58,379 nucleotides of DNA from Scatosoma sp045588185 (GCA_045588185.1 JAZNDR010000047.1:1-58379); one strand, 5' to 3'. Positions 7,220 to 15,600 are shown, numbered from the stretch's first letter. Notes: generated from the letters alone by a model not told the origin. A program made the numbers and translations.

Positions 7220-7248
7220 ATTATACGCGAAAATGCCGTCAAGGTCAA
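7220..7248 (-). promoter_or_regulatory. Promoter placing the transcript start at the VanZ-like ATG
   Basis: TTGACC (7248-7243), 17-base spacer, TATAAT (7225-7220). The start codon begins at 7213, six bases after the -10. No Shine-Dalgarno sequence is available between them. Confidence 0.75.
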
Positions 7249-7387
7249 TCGTTTGCGGGCGATAGAACGGCGAAAAGGAAAGGAAACTTTCCCCCAAAAA
7301 GCAGAAAATTCCTGCAAATCCGTCAATTTTTTCCCATCACGAGCATATATACTATCAATGAAAGTATAAATTCGGACGGATACGCTT

Positions 7388-8365
7388 ATGAATTACATCA
7401 AAAAAATGTGTATTTTACGACAGGCAAAACAGGGCTTTTCAGGGGACGGCAAAACGCTTTCAGGGCTCGTGAAAGCGGAACAGTACGGCAAAAATCTCGC
7501 CGTTGAAGTGTCCATTATCAACTTCGCCCCGCTCGTTTCGGGGGAATATTATTGTATTTTATCGGACGAAAAGGGCAGAACGGAAATCCTCGCCCTGCGC
7601 GGAAAAAGTCTTTTTAATATTCTCACGGATATGGAAATCGCCGACGGCTTTTGCGCGGTGGTATGCTTTGTGAAAAACGAAATCGTGCCGATTGCCTACG
7701 GCGTGAACGGGAACGGGCGTTACGACTGGAAAAAAATACTCTCTTCCGCCCTCTCCCCCGCACTCTCGAAAAAAGAAAAACGGGAAGAAGAGCCCGTGCC
7801 TATCGAGGAAGAACCTGCGCCTGCGCAAGAGGAAAACGCTTATAACGACGAAACGGTGGCAACAGAGAACTATTATCGGAGGGAAGAAGATGGACAAATC
7901 GGTGTTTCGGAAGCTTGCGAAAATGCACGCGCTGAAAGCACAACTGAAAAACAAGACGAGGAAGCAAGGTCTTGCGCTTCGGAAAATGAAAATGCTGACG
8001 AGCTACTCCGTCCGTTTAAAACGGACTCCGACGGATATTACCGCTCGGTCAAATCGGAAATTGACGAGCTAATGAAAAATTATCCCCGCGACGACACCTT
8101 AAAGGGTGCGTTTTCGTGTAGTGAGTGGGTACGAGTCAAGGGAGAAGAAAACGCCCCGCAATATCTCGTGGGCGTGGTATACGGCGAAGGAAGGGCGCAA
8201 TACGTTTGCTACGCGCTTTTTTCGGAGGACAAAGAAAATCCGCCCGAAGAAATCAAGGCGGTGAGTACCTTCGTACCCGTTTCCCCGTACGACGAAAACA
8301 AGGGATTTTTCGTAATTTTTCAAAGCGCGGCAACGGGGGAATGTATCAAGCCCGTTGAGGCATAA
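7388..8365 (+). CDS. Hypothetical soluble protein with two domains joined by an acidic linker
   Basis: A 325-residue protein I do not recognise. Residues 1-118 form a compact, mixed alpha/beta-looking N-terminal domain (K-Q-G-F-S-G-D-G-K-T-L near 15). Residues about 125-205 are a low-complexity Glu/Ala linker with several prolines. Residues about 215-325 form a second domain with aromatic and small residues (W-V-R-V-K-G, L-V-G-V-V-Y-G). There is no signal peptide or membrane helix. GGACGGA precedes the ATG. No convincing promoter was found, and the gene ends in a strong terminator. The two ends may be related folds; this would need profile comparison. Confidence 0.6.
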   Translation: MNYIKKMCILRQAKQGFSGDGKTLSGLVKAEQYGKNLAVEVSIINFAPLVSGEYYCILSDEKGRTEILALRGKSLFNILTDMEIADGFCAVVCFVKNEIVPIAYGVNGNGRYDWKKILSSALSPALSKKEKREEEPVPIEEEPAPAQEENAYNDETVATENYYRREEDGQIGVSEACENARAESTTEKQDEEARSCASENENADELLRPFKTDSDGYYRSVKSEIDELMKNYPRDDTLKGAFSCSEWVRVKGEENAPQYLVGVVYGEGRAQYVCYALFSEDKENPPEEIKAVSTFVPVSPYDENKGFFVIFQSAATGECIKPVEA

Positions 8366-8401
8366 AAAGAAAACGCCGACCGAGGTCGGCGTTTTCTTTT
8401 A
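8365..8401. terminator. Bidirectional rho-independent terminator
   Basis: Stem AAAACGCCGAC / GTCGGCGTTTT around a CGAG loop, with A and T tracts on either side, between convergent genes. Confidence 0.85.
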
Positions 8402-8442
8402 CAGGGCTGACTTAATAACCACAACCCCCCGTCTGCTTTTTG

Positions 8443-10221
8443 TTAATATTCAAACCGAATATATTTTCTTACGGTTTCGCCCGTCGCATCTTCATCAAAA
8501 TACCCAAGCATATACCCGCCGTTACCGTTTTGCACTTCGTTTACTACCCTTATCTCTACCGTAGAATAGGTGTTTTTATAGGTCAATAATTTCGTACCGT
8601 CCGCGCTGTAATAGATATATTCGTACGCCCCGTTCTTTTCCTTTACGGTATAATAAACGTTATAATTATTTAATACTGCATAGCTTGCACACGTATCCGT
8701 TCTGAACATTTCCCTGCCGTCCGTATCGTCCGCCGTATACAAAATATATTTTTCCGCGCCTTCCGTTCCAATGCGCTCCGCCACAACGATACCGCCGTTA
8801 AAATTGCTGTAAACCAAACGAACGCCGTCCTCGGTGAAGTCAATCAGTTTTTCAAAGCCGTCATAGGTATATACGGCGTTGCCCGTAACGATAAAGTTGG
8901 GATTACTCGAAACGCTTTCAACCATTTGCCCGATTATCTTTCCTTCGGCGTCGAGATAGTATCCGTTAGAATAGTTGCTATCCGTTGCGCTGAACAGTCC
9001 CTCTGCAATAAGCGTTACTTCGCCATACTGCCGAGGAATATACTCGTCCACCGTTCCCACCAATTCAAGGCTGTTTTTTAATACCACCTTTCTCTCGTCA
9101 TTTACTAAACGGCGTTCGGAAATCCTCTGAACGCTTGCAAGATTTTCAATCGTGTCAACGTAGCGGTTATTGAATGCCTCTAACTCTTCCTCTCCGTCCA
9201 TTTTTGCCAGCAACGAATTGTACGTTTCTCCAAGCATATAATCGGTAACCACTTCCGTTTTCGAATCGTCCTGCGGATTATAAATATACGTTTTCACGGT
9301 GTATTTAAAAGTTTCCCCGTTATACATTGTTGCAAAAGTATAATCAGTAGCGTCGCCTTCTTCCAAATACACACTCTGAACGGCAAACGTTTCATTGTTG
9401 AGCAAAAGCACGTTCACATTCTCGTAAGGACCTGAAAAATCAGCTGTTTTTTTCAATGCGTTCGACGTTTTATCGTACATATACAGCTTGTACGCACTAT
9501 AATCGAACATATAATTAAACTTCTCCCCTTCAAGGTCGTAATCGTATTCGAAGTCGGTTATTTCGTTATCCCCCGCGTTCTCTTCCTCGTATTCTTCCGT
9601 TTCGCCCGTGTAAAGCATTAAGGAATACTTCGTGGAAGCGTTGCCTTTGGTTTTCGTGAAAATACCAAGCGTGTTTCCGTCCTCGTCGGTTTGCGTGCCG
9701 TTAAACGAAAAGCTTATATCGTTCCCCGTTCCAAGCAAAACCCCATCCAAGGAATAATAGCTTACGGTCGTACTGCCGAAGTTCGTTTTAGTAACCTCGA
9801 TTGCATATCGATAACCGTAGTTGTTATCGGTTACCCATGCAAAGCTAATTGATTCCCCATTGTTGTTTATCTTAAAAGAGGCAATTTCCGCATCCAATGC
9901 CCAGTTATACAGCTTATATTGCGTATTGCTCGTCACGGTCTTATCCAGAAGCGACACCGGCGCGTTATTGCGGCTATAATAGCTGTTATCCGTTATCCTA
10001 CCAACGCTATAACCATCGTATTGCGTTAATTGCTCGCCCGTCGCTTTGTTTTCCTCTTCGCTTGCAACGTATTTGGTTTCGTATACCTCCGACAGCTTTA
10101 CCGCCGACCAGTTAGACGAAACACTTGCTACCGTATTGCCGTCGTCCTCCGAACACGCAACGAACGCCGTTGCCGAAAGAGCCAATACCGCCATAAGAGC
10201 TACTGCTTTCATTTTCTTCAT
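8443..10221 (-). CDS. Large predicted lipoprotein, function unknown
   Basis: A 592-residue secreted protein with a lipoprotein signal (basic MKKMK, hydrophobic core, F-V-A-C lipobox near residue 23). The mature part is acidic, Tyr- and Thr-rich, and shows repeating short beta-strand patterns (for example Y-x-x-D-G near positions 49, 134 and 430), suggestive of a beta-propeller-like or repeat-based ectodomain. No enzyme motif was seen. AAAGGAGG and a perfect promoter (10282-10254) precede it, so expression is probably high. It is likely a cell-surface solute-binding or structural lipoprotein. Confidence 0.65.
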   Translation of the reverse strand: MKKMKAVALMAVLALSATAFVACSEDDGNTVASVSSNWSAVKLSEVYETKYVASEEENKATGEQLTQYDGYSVGRITDNSYYSRNNAPVSLLDKTVTSNTQYKLYNWALDAEIASFKINNNGESISFAWVTDNNYGYRYAIEVTKTNFGSTTVSYYSLDGVLLGTGNDISFSFNGTQTDEDGNTLGIFTKTKGNASTKYSLMLYTGETEEYEEENAGDNEITDFEYDYDLEGEKFNYMFDYSAYKLYMYDKTSNALKKTADFSGPYENVNVLLLNNETFAVQSVYLEEGDATDYTFATMYNGETFKYTVKTYIYNPQDDSKTEVVTDYMLGETYNSLLAKMDGEEELEAFNNRYVDTIENLASVQRISERRLVNDERKVVLKNSLELVGTVDEYIPRQYGEVTLIAEGLFSATDSNYSNGYYLDAEGKIIGQMVESVSSNPNFIVTGNAVYTYDGFEKLIDFTEDGVRLVYSNFNGGIVVAERIGTEGAEKYILYTADDTDGREMFRTDTCASYAVLNNYNVYYTVKEKNGAYEYIYYSADGTKLLTYKNTYSTVEIRVVNEVQNGNGGYMLGYFDEDATGETVRKYIRFEY

Positions 10222-10253
10222 AAAAAGCCTCCTTTGTATATATTTGTATTATC

Positions 10254-10282
10254 ATTATAACATTTTACTGTATATATGTCAA
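10254..10282 (-). promoter_or_regulatory. Promoter of the large lipoprotein gene
   Basis: TTGACA (10282-10277), 17-base spacer, TATAAT (10259-10254) on the minus strand. Confidence 0.85.
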
Positions 10283-10319
10283 GTATATAAATAACGAAGC
10301 TTTATTAGCGCGCAAACGC

Positions 10320-10348
10320 TTGACAAGAAAAACCGCAAGGTGTATAAT
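10320..10348 (+). promoter_or_regulatory. Promoter of the ECF S-component gene
   Basis: TTGACA (10320-10325), 17-base spacer, TATAAT (10343-10348). The leader is only about 16 bases, so a riboswitch can be excluded. Confidence 0.85.
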
Positions 10349-10370
10349 TTACCACAAAAGAGGTAATGTT

Positions 10371-10937
10371 ATGAAAAAAGCGGTTTCTTTATACCAAATT
10401 TCCCTCGCTAAACAGTTGACCTTTTGCGCCGTGTTCGCCGCGCTTTGCTGTGTGAGTACGTTGCTTATCACAATCCCCCTGCCTGCGTCAGGATTTTTCA
10501 ATACGGGCGACGTGTTCGTATTGCTTGCAGGCTGGTTTTTAGGTCCTCTTTACGGCACGGTTGCAAGCGCGGTAGGCAGTGCGCTTGCAGATATCGTCGC
10601 GGGCTACGCTATCTACGCTCCCGCCACCTTTTTGATTAAGGGCGGAGTTGCGTTCATCGCGTACACGGTAGCCTCGTTTTTTAAAAAAGCAATCAAAAAA
10701 GAAACGCTCGACTTTCTCCCCCGCGCCCTGTCCGCGGTAATCGCCGAAGCGTTTATGGTAACGGGATATTTCCTATTCGAAAGCGTGCTTTACGGCTTCG
10801 TCGGCGGGATACCGAATATCGTCGGCAATACCCTGCAAGGCGTTTGTTGCTTGATTTTAGCGACGCTCTTGCTTTCGGCGTTACGCCCCGTGAAAGCGGT
10901 GCAAAAATTCTTCCCCCACCTTACGGATAAAAAATAA
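10371..10937 (+). CDS. ECF transporter S component (substrate-binding membrane subunit)
   Basis: A 188-residue polytopic protein with five or six helices. The pattern A-x-L-C-C-V-S-T near residue 25, the G-D-V-F-V-L-L-A-G-W-x-L-G-P segment near 46-60, and A-D-I-V-A-G-Y-A-I-Y-A-P-A-T-F-L-I-K-G at about 75-95 are typical of energy-coupling-factor S components of the DUF1393/riboflavin-type group. These bind a vitamin and work with a shared EcfA-A'-T module encoded elsewhere. The start at 10371 is chosen for its AAAGAGG site and the promoter just upstream. The vitamin cannot be assigned from sequence. Confidence 0.8.
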   Translation: MKKAVSLYQISLAKQLTFCAVFAALCCVSTLLITIPLPASGFFNTGDVFVLLAGWFLGPLYGTVASAVGSALADIVAGYAIYAPATFLIKGGVAFIAYTVASFFKKAIKKETLDFLPRALSAVIAEAFMVTGYFLFESVLYGFVGGIPNIVGNTLQGVCCLILATLLLSALRPVKAVQKFFPHLTDKK

Positions 10938-10964
10938 AAAATTCCCGCCCATAAAAATATAATT

Positions 10965-11012
10965 TAGCGTGATACCTCGTTTGGAGTATCACGCTATTTC
11001 ATTTATTCTTTT
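10965..11012 (+). terminator. Terminator after the ECF S-component gene
   Basis: Perfect 11-bp stem TAGCGTGATAC (10965-10975) / GTATCACGCTA (10986-10996), followed by a T-rich tract. Confidence 0.8.
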
Positions 11013-11023
11013 TATTCGTTTAC

Positions 11024-11190
11024 AGTTTAGAGTTATAAGGCTCGCTTTCGCTCGCCGTTATGGGCTTGACACTGCAAGCGTTATGATACGATTGCCCCAT
11101 TTAAATTCAGACATAAACGATGCAAAGCATCTCATAGTTCTAAACTCATAACTCGCCCGCAAGGGCAATCATAACGTGATAACAGCTCGG
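11024..11190. repeat. Intergenic hairpin-rich element with imperfect inverted ends
   Basis: AGTTTAGAGTTATAAG (11024-11039) matches the inverse of 11131-11146 at 13 of 16 positions. Between and beyond them are short self-complementary modules (GATGCAAAGCATC, GCCCGCAAGGGC, GGCTCGCTTTCGCTCGCC). This looks like a small miniature-transposon-like or palindromic intergenic element. Only one copy was noticed in the window. Confidence 0.45.
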
Positions 11191-11200
11191 GCGGCTTCGT

Positions 11201-11968
11201 TTACCCTAATAAAACGTCGAATACCAACATCAAACAGAACCCAAACAGCAACGCATAGGTCGCGCCCCGTTCGCTTCCGTGCGCGTGTGTTTCGGGAATC
11301 ATCTCATCGCTGATAACGTACAGCATCGTACCGCCCGCAAACGCCAACGCAAAGGGCAATACCACCGTTGCCAAACTCACGGCGAAATACCCTATCAAAG
11401 TCCCGATCACCTCGACAAGTCCCGTAAGGGAAGCATATAAAAAGGTGCGTTTTTTACTCACGCCCGCCGCCAACATCGGACCGATAATGACCATGCCCTC
11501 GGGAATATTTTGGAGCGCGATACCCGCGGCAATCATCAGTGCGTCCGCGTTATTGCCCGTGCCAAAGCCCACGCCCGCGGCGATCCCCTCGGGCAGATTG
11601 TGGATCGCAATTGCCATAACGAACAGCAAGACTTTATTCAGTTTTTCGTTCCCGCGGTGCTTTTCCTCTATCCCGCCCGCAAGCTTGTGCATATGCGGTA
11701 CGAGCTTATCCATAAAATTCAAGCAAACCGCGCCGACGAATATACCCAAAACGGAAATAAGCAAAGCGAGCCAAGTGCCGTACTGCATTCCGTATTCAAC
11801 GGACGGCACGATCAAACCCAGCACTGCGGCGGCAAGCATAACACCCGCGGCAAACGACAACACGATATCGCTGAATTTGTGCGATATATTTTTGAACGCA
11901 AACCCGATTCCCGCACCGAACACCGTTGCGCCGCCCACACCGAGCGCGGTTAAAAGTACCATTTCCAT
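11201..11968 (-). CDS. ZIP family divalent metal transporter
   Basis: A 255-residue ZIP (ZupT/GufA-type) transporter, expected to import zinc or other divalent metals. The key metal-site motifs are H-N-L-P-E-G in helix IV (near residue 132) and Q-N-I-P-E-G in helix V (near 161). A variable His-bearing loop (H-M-H-K-L) lies between helices III and IV. The start at 11968 is taken for the AGGAG site ten bases upstream. The alternative ATG at 11962 is too far from it. The family length (about 250-270) fits. The promoter is back to back with that of YitT. Confidence 0.88.
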   Translation of the reverse strand: MEMVLLTALGVGGATVFGAGIGFAFKNISHKFSDIVLSFAAGVMLAAAVLGLIVPSVEYGMQYGTWLALLISVLGIFVGAVCLNFMDKLVPHMHKLAGGIEEKHRGNEKLNKVLLFVMAIAIHNLPEGIAAGVGFGTGNNADALMIAAGIALQNIPEGMVIIGPMLAAGVSKKRTFLYASLTGLVEVIGTLIGYFAVSLATVVLPFALAFAGGTMLYVISDEMIPETHAHGSERGATYALLFGFCLMLVFDVLLG

Positions 11969-12017
11969 AAACCGTATACTCCTGTCGCTGGCGGATATAT
12001 TTCTCCGCCACATCTCT

Positions 12018-12046
12018 ATTATACCATTTCTTTTGCGTATAGTCAA
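12018..12046 (-). promoter_or_regulatory. Promoter of the ZIP transporter gene
   Basis: TTGACT (12046-12041), 17-base spacer, TATAAT (12023-12018) on the minus strand. Confidence 0.8.
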
Positions 12047-12064
12047 ATCTTTCCTCAAATTCCG

Positions 12065-12093
12065 TTGACATTGAAAAAAGAAAGTATTATAAT
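12065..12093 (+). promoter_or_regulatory. Promoter placing the transcript start at the YitT ATG
   Basis: TTGACA (12065-12070), 17-base spacer, TATAAT (12088-12093), then only six bases (GTTCGT) to the ATG at 12100. No Shine-Dalgarno site is possible in that interval, so the mRNA should be leaderless. Confidence 0.8.
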
Positions 12094-12099
12094 GTTCGT

Positions 12100-12957
12100 A
12101 TGAAAAAATTATCTCCTAAATTCGTTACCGAATTCAAACGCTATTTCTTTATGGTGCTCGGCTGTATCTGCTATTCGCTCAGCCTGTGCGTATTTTTAAT
12201 CCCCAACGAAATCGTCGGCGGGGGCGTTTCCGGTGCGGCGTCGCTGATACATATTATGACGGGCTTGCCCGCCGGCGTATTCATCGTCGTTATTAACGCG
12301 CCCATTCTCGTGTTCGGCTTCAAACTTATGGGCTGGCAGTTTATCCTACGCTGCTTCATCACCACCGCCACCCTCGGCTTATTTACCGAGCTTTTGGCGT
12401 TTTTACCCTCACTGACCGACAACCCCATTCTCGCGGCAATGTACGGCGGTATCTTACAGGGCGTCGGTATCGGTCTTTTTATCCGCTACGAAATGTCAAG
12501 CGGGGGTACGGAGCTGCTCGGCAGACTTACCCACCACGTCCTGCCTTTTGGCAGTATCGCCACCCACGTCGCGCTTTTCGACGGACTCGTCGTGCTTCTC
12601 GGCGCGTTCATTATGAAGAACCCCGAAAACGTGCTGTACGCGCTCATTCTCATTTTCGTCAGTGCAAAGGTGAGCGATATGATCGTGCTGGGTTTAGACA
12701 AGGGCAAGCTTTGCTATATCATTTCCGACAAGGCGGAAGAAATCGGCGACTACCTCATTTCCCACAGTCCCCGCGGGGTAACGCTTATGCAGGGCAAGGG
12801 TATGTATTCCAAGCAAGACCACGGCGTGCTTCTTACCTGTGTGAAAAAGAACCAAATCGTAGCGTTGAAATCGTCGGTCAAGCAGTTGGACGAAAACGCG
12901 TTCGTCATTGTGTGCGAGGCGAACGAGGTTTACGGCAAAGGCTTCCATCAAATTTAA
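12100..12957 (+). CDS. YitT family membrane protein (DUF2179 C-terminal domain)
   Basis: A 285-residue YitT-type protein. The N-terminal two thirds hold about five helices with the family signature N-E-I-V-G-G-G-V-S-G (near residues 36-45) and S-S-G-G-T-E near 132. The last 80 residues form the soluble DUF2179 domain (G-V-T-L-M-Q-G-K-G-M-Y-S near 227, ending with an I/V-x-x-A-N-E-V-x-G-x-G-F pattern). The function of YitT proteins is unknown. The start follows the -10 box by six bases, giving a predicted leaderless message. It ends at a strong terminator. Confidence 0.88.
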   Translation: MKKLSPKFVTEFKRYFFMVLGCICYSLSLCVFLIPNEIVGGGVSGAASLIHIMTGLPAGVFIVVINAPILVFGFKLMGWQFILRCFITTATLGLFTELLAFLPSLTDNPILAAMYGGILQGVGIGLFIRYEMSSGGTELLGRLTHHVLPFGSIATHVALFDGLVVLLGAFIMKNPENVLYALILIFVSAKVSDMIVLGLDKGKLCYIISDKAEEIGDYLISHSPRGVTLMQGKGMYSKQDHGVLLTCVKKNQIVALKSSVKQLDENAFVIVCEANEVYGKGFHQI

Positions 12958-12972
12958 TCTTTATAAAACCTA

Positions 12973-13012
12973 CGCCCCGTCTGCTATATTAGCAGACGGG
13001 GCGTTTTCTTCT
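12973..13012. terminator. Bidirectional rho-independent terminator
   Basis: Perfect 13-bp stem CGCCCCGTCTGCT / AGCAGACGGGGCG with a 5-base loop, followed by TTTTCTTCTTTC, between convergent genes. Confidence 0.88.
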
Positions 13013-13017
13013 TTCTT

Positions 13018-14916
13018 TTACGCGCCTTTCGCTTCGTCCTTTTGCTCGCTTAACAGGTGCAACGCCTCGGCGATACTGTCCCGCTTATCAATCGTATAAG
13101 TCGGCACAAGCTCTTTTACACAACGCTTCATATCTTCCGACTCCGCGTACGCACGCTCGTAAAGCAAGTCCAAGGTATCCCAGAACCCCTTTTCGTCCAT
13201 TTCAATAGGCTGTGCGATATTGATTAAACCGTTCGGAGTCTTTTGCAGACCTTCCTCTTCCATCAACCGTTCCTCGTACAGCTTCTCCCCGGGACGGAGC
13301 CCCGTGCATACGATTTCAATATCCTTATTCGGCTCGTAGCCCGAAAGACGGATAAGATTGCAGGCAAGGTCGTAAATACGAACGGGCTCGCCCATATCCA
13401 GCACGAAAATTTGCCCGCCCTTGGCGTATGCGCCCGCTTGCAATACCAACGATACCGCTTCGGGAATGGTCATAAAGTACCGAATAATATCCTTATGCGT
13501 AACCGTTACGGGCCCGCCCTCGGCTATCTGTTTTTTAAACAGCGGAATAACCGAACCGTTTGAACCGAGCACGTTACCGAACCGCACGGCAACAAATTTA
13601 GTATGCTTGCTATGCCGTCCGATTGTCTGTACAATCATTTCGCAAATGCGCTTGGTCGCACCCATAATGTTGGTGGGGTTGACCGCCTTATCGGTGGATA
13701 TCTGCACGAAGGTTTCCACACCGAACTCGTCCGCACATTGCGCGACGTTCAGTGTACCGAACACGTTGTTTTTCACTGCCTCGTTGGGACTGGTTTCCAT
13801 TAACGGCACGTGCTTGTGCGCCGCCGCGTGGAATACGATATTCGGACGGTATTTCTCGAACACGTCCCGCATTTTTTGCTTGTCGCGCACACTCGCAATC
13901 AGCGTTAAAAGATGTAAGTCGGGATAGTTATGGCGCAGCTCCCGTTCCAGCTCGTACACACTGTTTTCGTAAATATCGAGCACGATAAGCGTTTGCGGAT
14001 TATGCGAAGCGATTTGACGGCAAAGCTCACTGCCGATCGACCCGCCGCCGCCCGTAACGAGTACGGTCTTGCGTTCGATATATTCCATAATTTCGTCTAA
14101 ATTTACGGAAACCTGTTCTCTGCCGAGCAAGTCCTGCACTTCTACTTGACGGAGCTTGGCAACGGTTACTTCGCCCCCCGCAAGCTGATAAAGTCCGGGG
14201 AGAATTTTAACCGGTCTGCCGGTGCTTTGGCAAAGGTTGACGAGCTCGCTCACTCGTTTTTTGCTGACGGAAGGCATGGTAATAAAAATTTCTTCCACGC
14301 CGTATTCTTCCGCGTATTTTCTGATTTTTGCGGTAGAACCTACAATGGGCACACCGCGGATAAGCTTTCTATACTTAATGGGGTTATCGTCTACGATACA
14401 CACCGCTTTATAGGTAATTTTAGGTGCGTTTTGTATTTCTTTGATAAGCGTTGCGCCCGCACTGCCGCCCCCGACAATCATAACTCGTTTCCCGTCCGAA
14501 TGCTTTACCAAGAACATACGTTTCATATAGATAAATAAACGACGGCAGAACCGAGAAAACACCGTACACATAAGCAACACAAGCGCGTACAAAATCGCCG
14601 TTCCCACGCCGATATACTCGCCTTTGGTAATCAGCGCGAACACGAGGTTGGCAACGCCTAAAAAGCCTGCGGATATAACGAGCTTCAACGCTTCGGGAAA
14701 CCCGACGGAGAAAAACGCGATTCGGTATAAACCGATAAGACAAAGCACGAGCACGGCGCAAACGGCGTTGACCGCCCACCATAAGAAAACGGGCGTGGGA
14801 ATCGAAGCGTTCTGCGCGAAGCAAAAATATGCTATCGCCGCAGCCACACTCACGGATACCACGTCCGCGATCATCAATAAGATTCTTCTCGTCAAAGCTC
14901 TTGCGTTGTTACTCAT
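13018..14916 (-). CDS. Membrane-bound UDP-sugar 4,6-dehydratase/epimerase (CapD/WbpM/FlaA1 family)
   Basis: A 632-residue polysaccharide biosynthesis enzyme. Four N-terminal membrane helices (about residues 10-130) precede a nucleotide-binding fold with G-G-G-S-A-G-A (near 148). The catalytic SDR domain has G-G-G-G-S-I-G-S-E near 296 and the CapD-type S-T-D-K-A-V-N-P-T-N-x-M-G-A-T-K near 405, where Met stands in for the usual SDR Tyr. Such enzymes convert UDP-GlcNAc to 4-keto-6-deoxy sugars for capsule, exopolysaccharide or O-glycans. The ATG at 14916 has GAGGGG upstream and a perfect promoter at 14997-14969. A longer open frame reaches 15141 but crosses that promoter. Confidence 0.88.
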   Translation of the reverse strand: MSNNARALTRRILLMIADVVSVSVAAAIAYFCFAQNASIPTPVFLWWAVNAVCAVLVLCLIGLYRIAFFSVGFPEALKLVISAGFLGVANLVFALITKGEYIGVGTAILYALVLLMCTVFSRFCRRLFIYMKRMFLVKHSDGKRVMIVGGGSAGATLIKEIQNAPKITYKAVCIVDDNPIKYRKLIRGVPIVGSTAKIRKYAEEYGVEEIFITMPSVSKKRVSELVNLCQSTGRPVKILPGLYQLAGGEVTVAKLRQVEVQDLLGREQVSVNLDEIMEYIERKTVLVTGGGGSIGSELCRQIASHNPQTLIVLDIYENSVYELERELRHNYPDLHLLTLIASVRDKQKMRDVFEKYRPNIVFHAAAHKHVPLMETSPNEAVKNNVFGTLNVAQCADEFGVETFVQISTDKAVNPTNIMGATKRICEMIVQTIGRHSKHTKFVAVRFGNVLGSNGSVIPLFKKQIAEGGPVTVTHKDIIRYFMTIPEAVSLVLQAGAYAKGGQIFVLDMGEPVRIYDLACNLIRLSGYEPNKDIEIVCTGLRPGEKLYEERLMEEEGLQKTPNGLINIAQPIEMDEKGFWDTLDLLYERAYAESEDMKRCVKELVPTYTIDKRDSIAEALHLLSEQKDEAKGA

Positions 14917-14968
14917 AATTTCCCCTCGTCTTGCGTAAATCTCTACTTCAAGCACACTCAACGGTATG

Positions 14969-14997
14969 ATTATATCAAATATAAAGCGATTTGTCAA
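14969..14997 (-). promoter_or_regulatory. Promoter of the CapD-like gene
   Basis: TTGACA (14997-14992), 17-base spacer, TATAAT (14974-14969) on the minus strand. Confidence 0.85.
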
Positions 14998-15070
14998 GTT
15001 ATATTCCTTTTGAAAACCGTCTTTTCTTGTCCTTTTCCCGCGAATTTTGTCGTTTTGTAAATCTTTCGCC

Positions 15071-15105
15071 AAAAAGAAATCTCCCGTGCCCAAAACACAG
15101 GAGAT
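15071..15105 (-). terminator. Terminator of the upstream micro-ORF transcript
   Basis: On the minus strand a 10-bp stem ATCTCCTGTG / CACGGGAGAT (one G-U pair) with a seven-base loop is followed by TTCTTTTT. It lies between the 15504 promoter and the CapD promoter, separating two transcripts. Confidence 0.75.
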
Positions 15106-15220
15106 ACTTAAATCTTCGTATTCAGTTGTAAGAGCGTTCACTTCGCGCTTTTTTATCCGTTTCTTTTTGAACTCAATTTCCTATGCGGTTTCTCCGCTTC
15201 TTTCTCTTACGGATTTACGC

Positions 15221-15253
15221 TTATTTTACACACTCTCCGTTTTCGTAGTTCAT
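15221..15253 (-). CDS. Putative micro-ORF (10 codons)
   Basis: ATG at 15253 with AAGGAG upstream, formed by the tail of the preceding 19-codon ORF, encoding MNYENGECVK. The tight arrangement would allow re-initiation after the upstream micro-ORF. Translation is unproven and the peptide has no recognised relative. Confidence 0.25.
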   Translation of the reverse strand: MNYENGECVK

Positions 15254-15257
15254 TGGT

Positions 15258-15317
15258 CTACTCCTTCGCTAAATCTTCTTTGTTAAAGTAATAGGTTTTC
15301 TTGCTGTAAGGAATCAT
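15258..15317 (-). CDS. Putative micro-ORF (19 codons)
   Basis: ATG at 15317 with a strong AAAGGAGG 12 bases upstream. The peptide begins MIPYSKKTYYFN and ends K-E-D-L-A-K-E. The Y-F-N-K-E-D-L-A-K-E end resembles the start of helix-turn-helix proteins, so it may be a truncated remnant rather than a functional peptide. Confidence 0.3.
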   Translation of the reverse strand: MIPYSKKTYYFNKEDLAKE

Positions 15318-15476
15318 CGCTTTTCGTACCCTCCTTTAACTTGGATTTTTCGTCGCGTCCCCGCGACCCTTTGCCGACCTCTATCGACTTTATGTTAGTT
15401 GTGCATTGGTTCGTCCTCTTTTATTTTTTGTGAGATAGGAACATTTTTTGTTGCTCTCTTTCTCTTTTGTACCTAT

Positions 15477-15504
15477 ATTATAGCACAAATTTTTCATTTG
15501 TCAA
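15477..15504 (-). promoter_or_regulatory. Promoter of the micro-ORF transcript
   Basis: TTGACA (15504-15499), 16-base spacer, TATAAT (15482-15477) on the minus strand. Confidence 0.8.
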
Positions 15505-15559
15505 GGGGTTTTTGAAAAATTTTTTTAATTTTTTTAAAATTTTTTTTGTATCTTACTCG

Positions 15560-15600
15560 AAAAAACCCCGCAATCCCTTTATTTATAAGCGATTGCGGGG
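15560..15600 (-). terminator. Terminator after the MreB-like gene
   Basis: Perfect 10-bp stem CCCCGCAATC / GATTGCGGGG with a 15-base loop; on the minus strand it is followed by TTTTTT. Confidence 0.85.

Larger units (their letters stand above)
15071..15470 (-). ncRNA. Orphan ~400-nt transcript carrying several micro-ORFs
   Basis: A strong promoter (15504-15477) and a good terminator (15105-15071) bracket a region with no ordinary gene. On the minus strand it holds ATG frames of 7, 3, 19 and 10 codons. Each but the first is preceded by a recognisable Shine-Dalgarno site (AAAGAGG, AAAGGAGG, AAGGAG). A GC-rich hairpin GTCGCG/CGCGAC lies near 15349-15364. It may be a regulatory RNA, a leader-peptide locus or a micro-protein operon. 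I see no similarity to a known RNA. Confidence 0.45.

Noticed and set aside
10349..10370. Riboswitch upstream of the ECF S component
   Set aside because: The predicted leader is only about 16 bases, too short for any known vitamin riboswitch.
14917..15141. A 75-residue N-terminal extension of the CapD-like enzyme
   Set aside because: It crosses a terminator and the gene's own consensus promoter. The ATG at 14916 has a ribosome site and begins the membrane domain.
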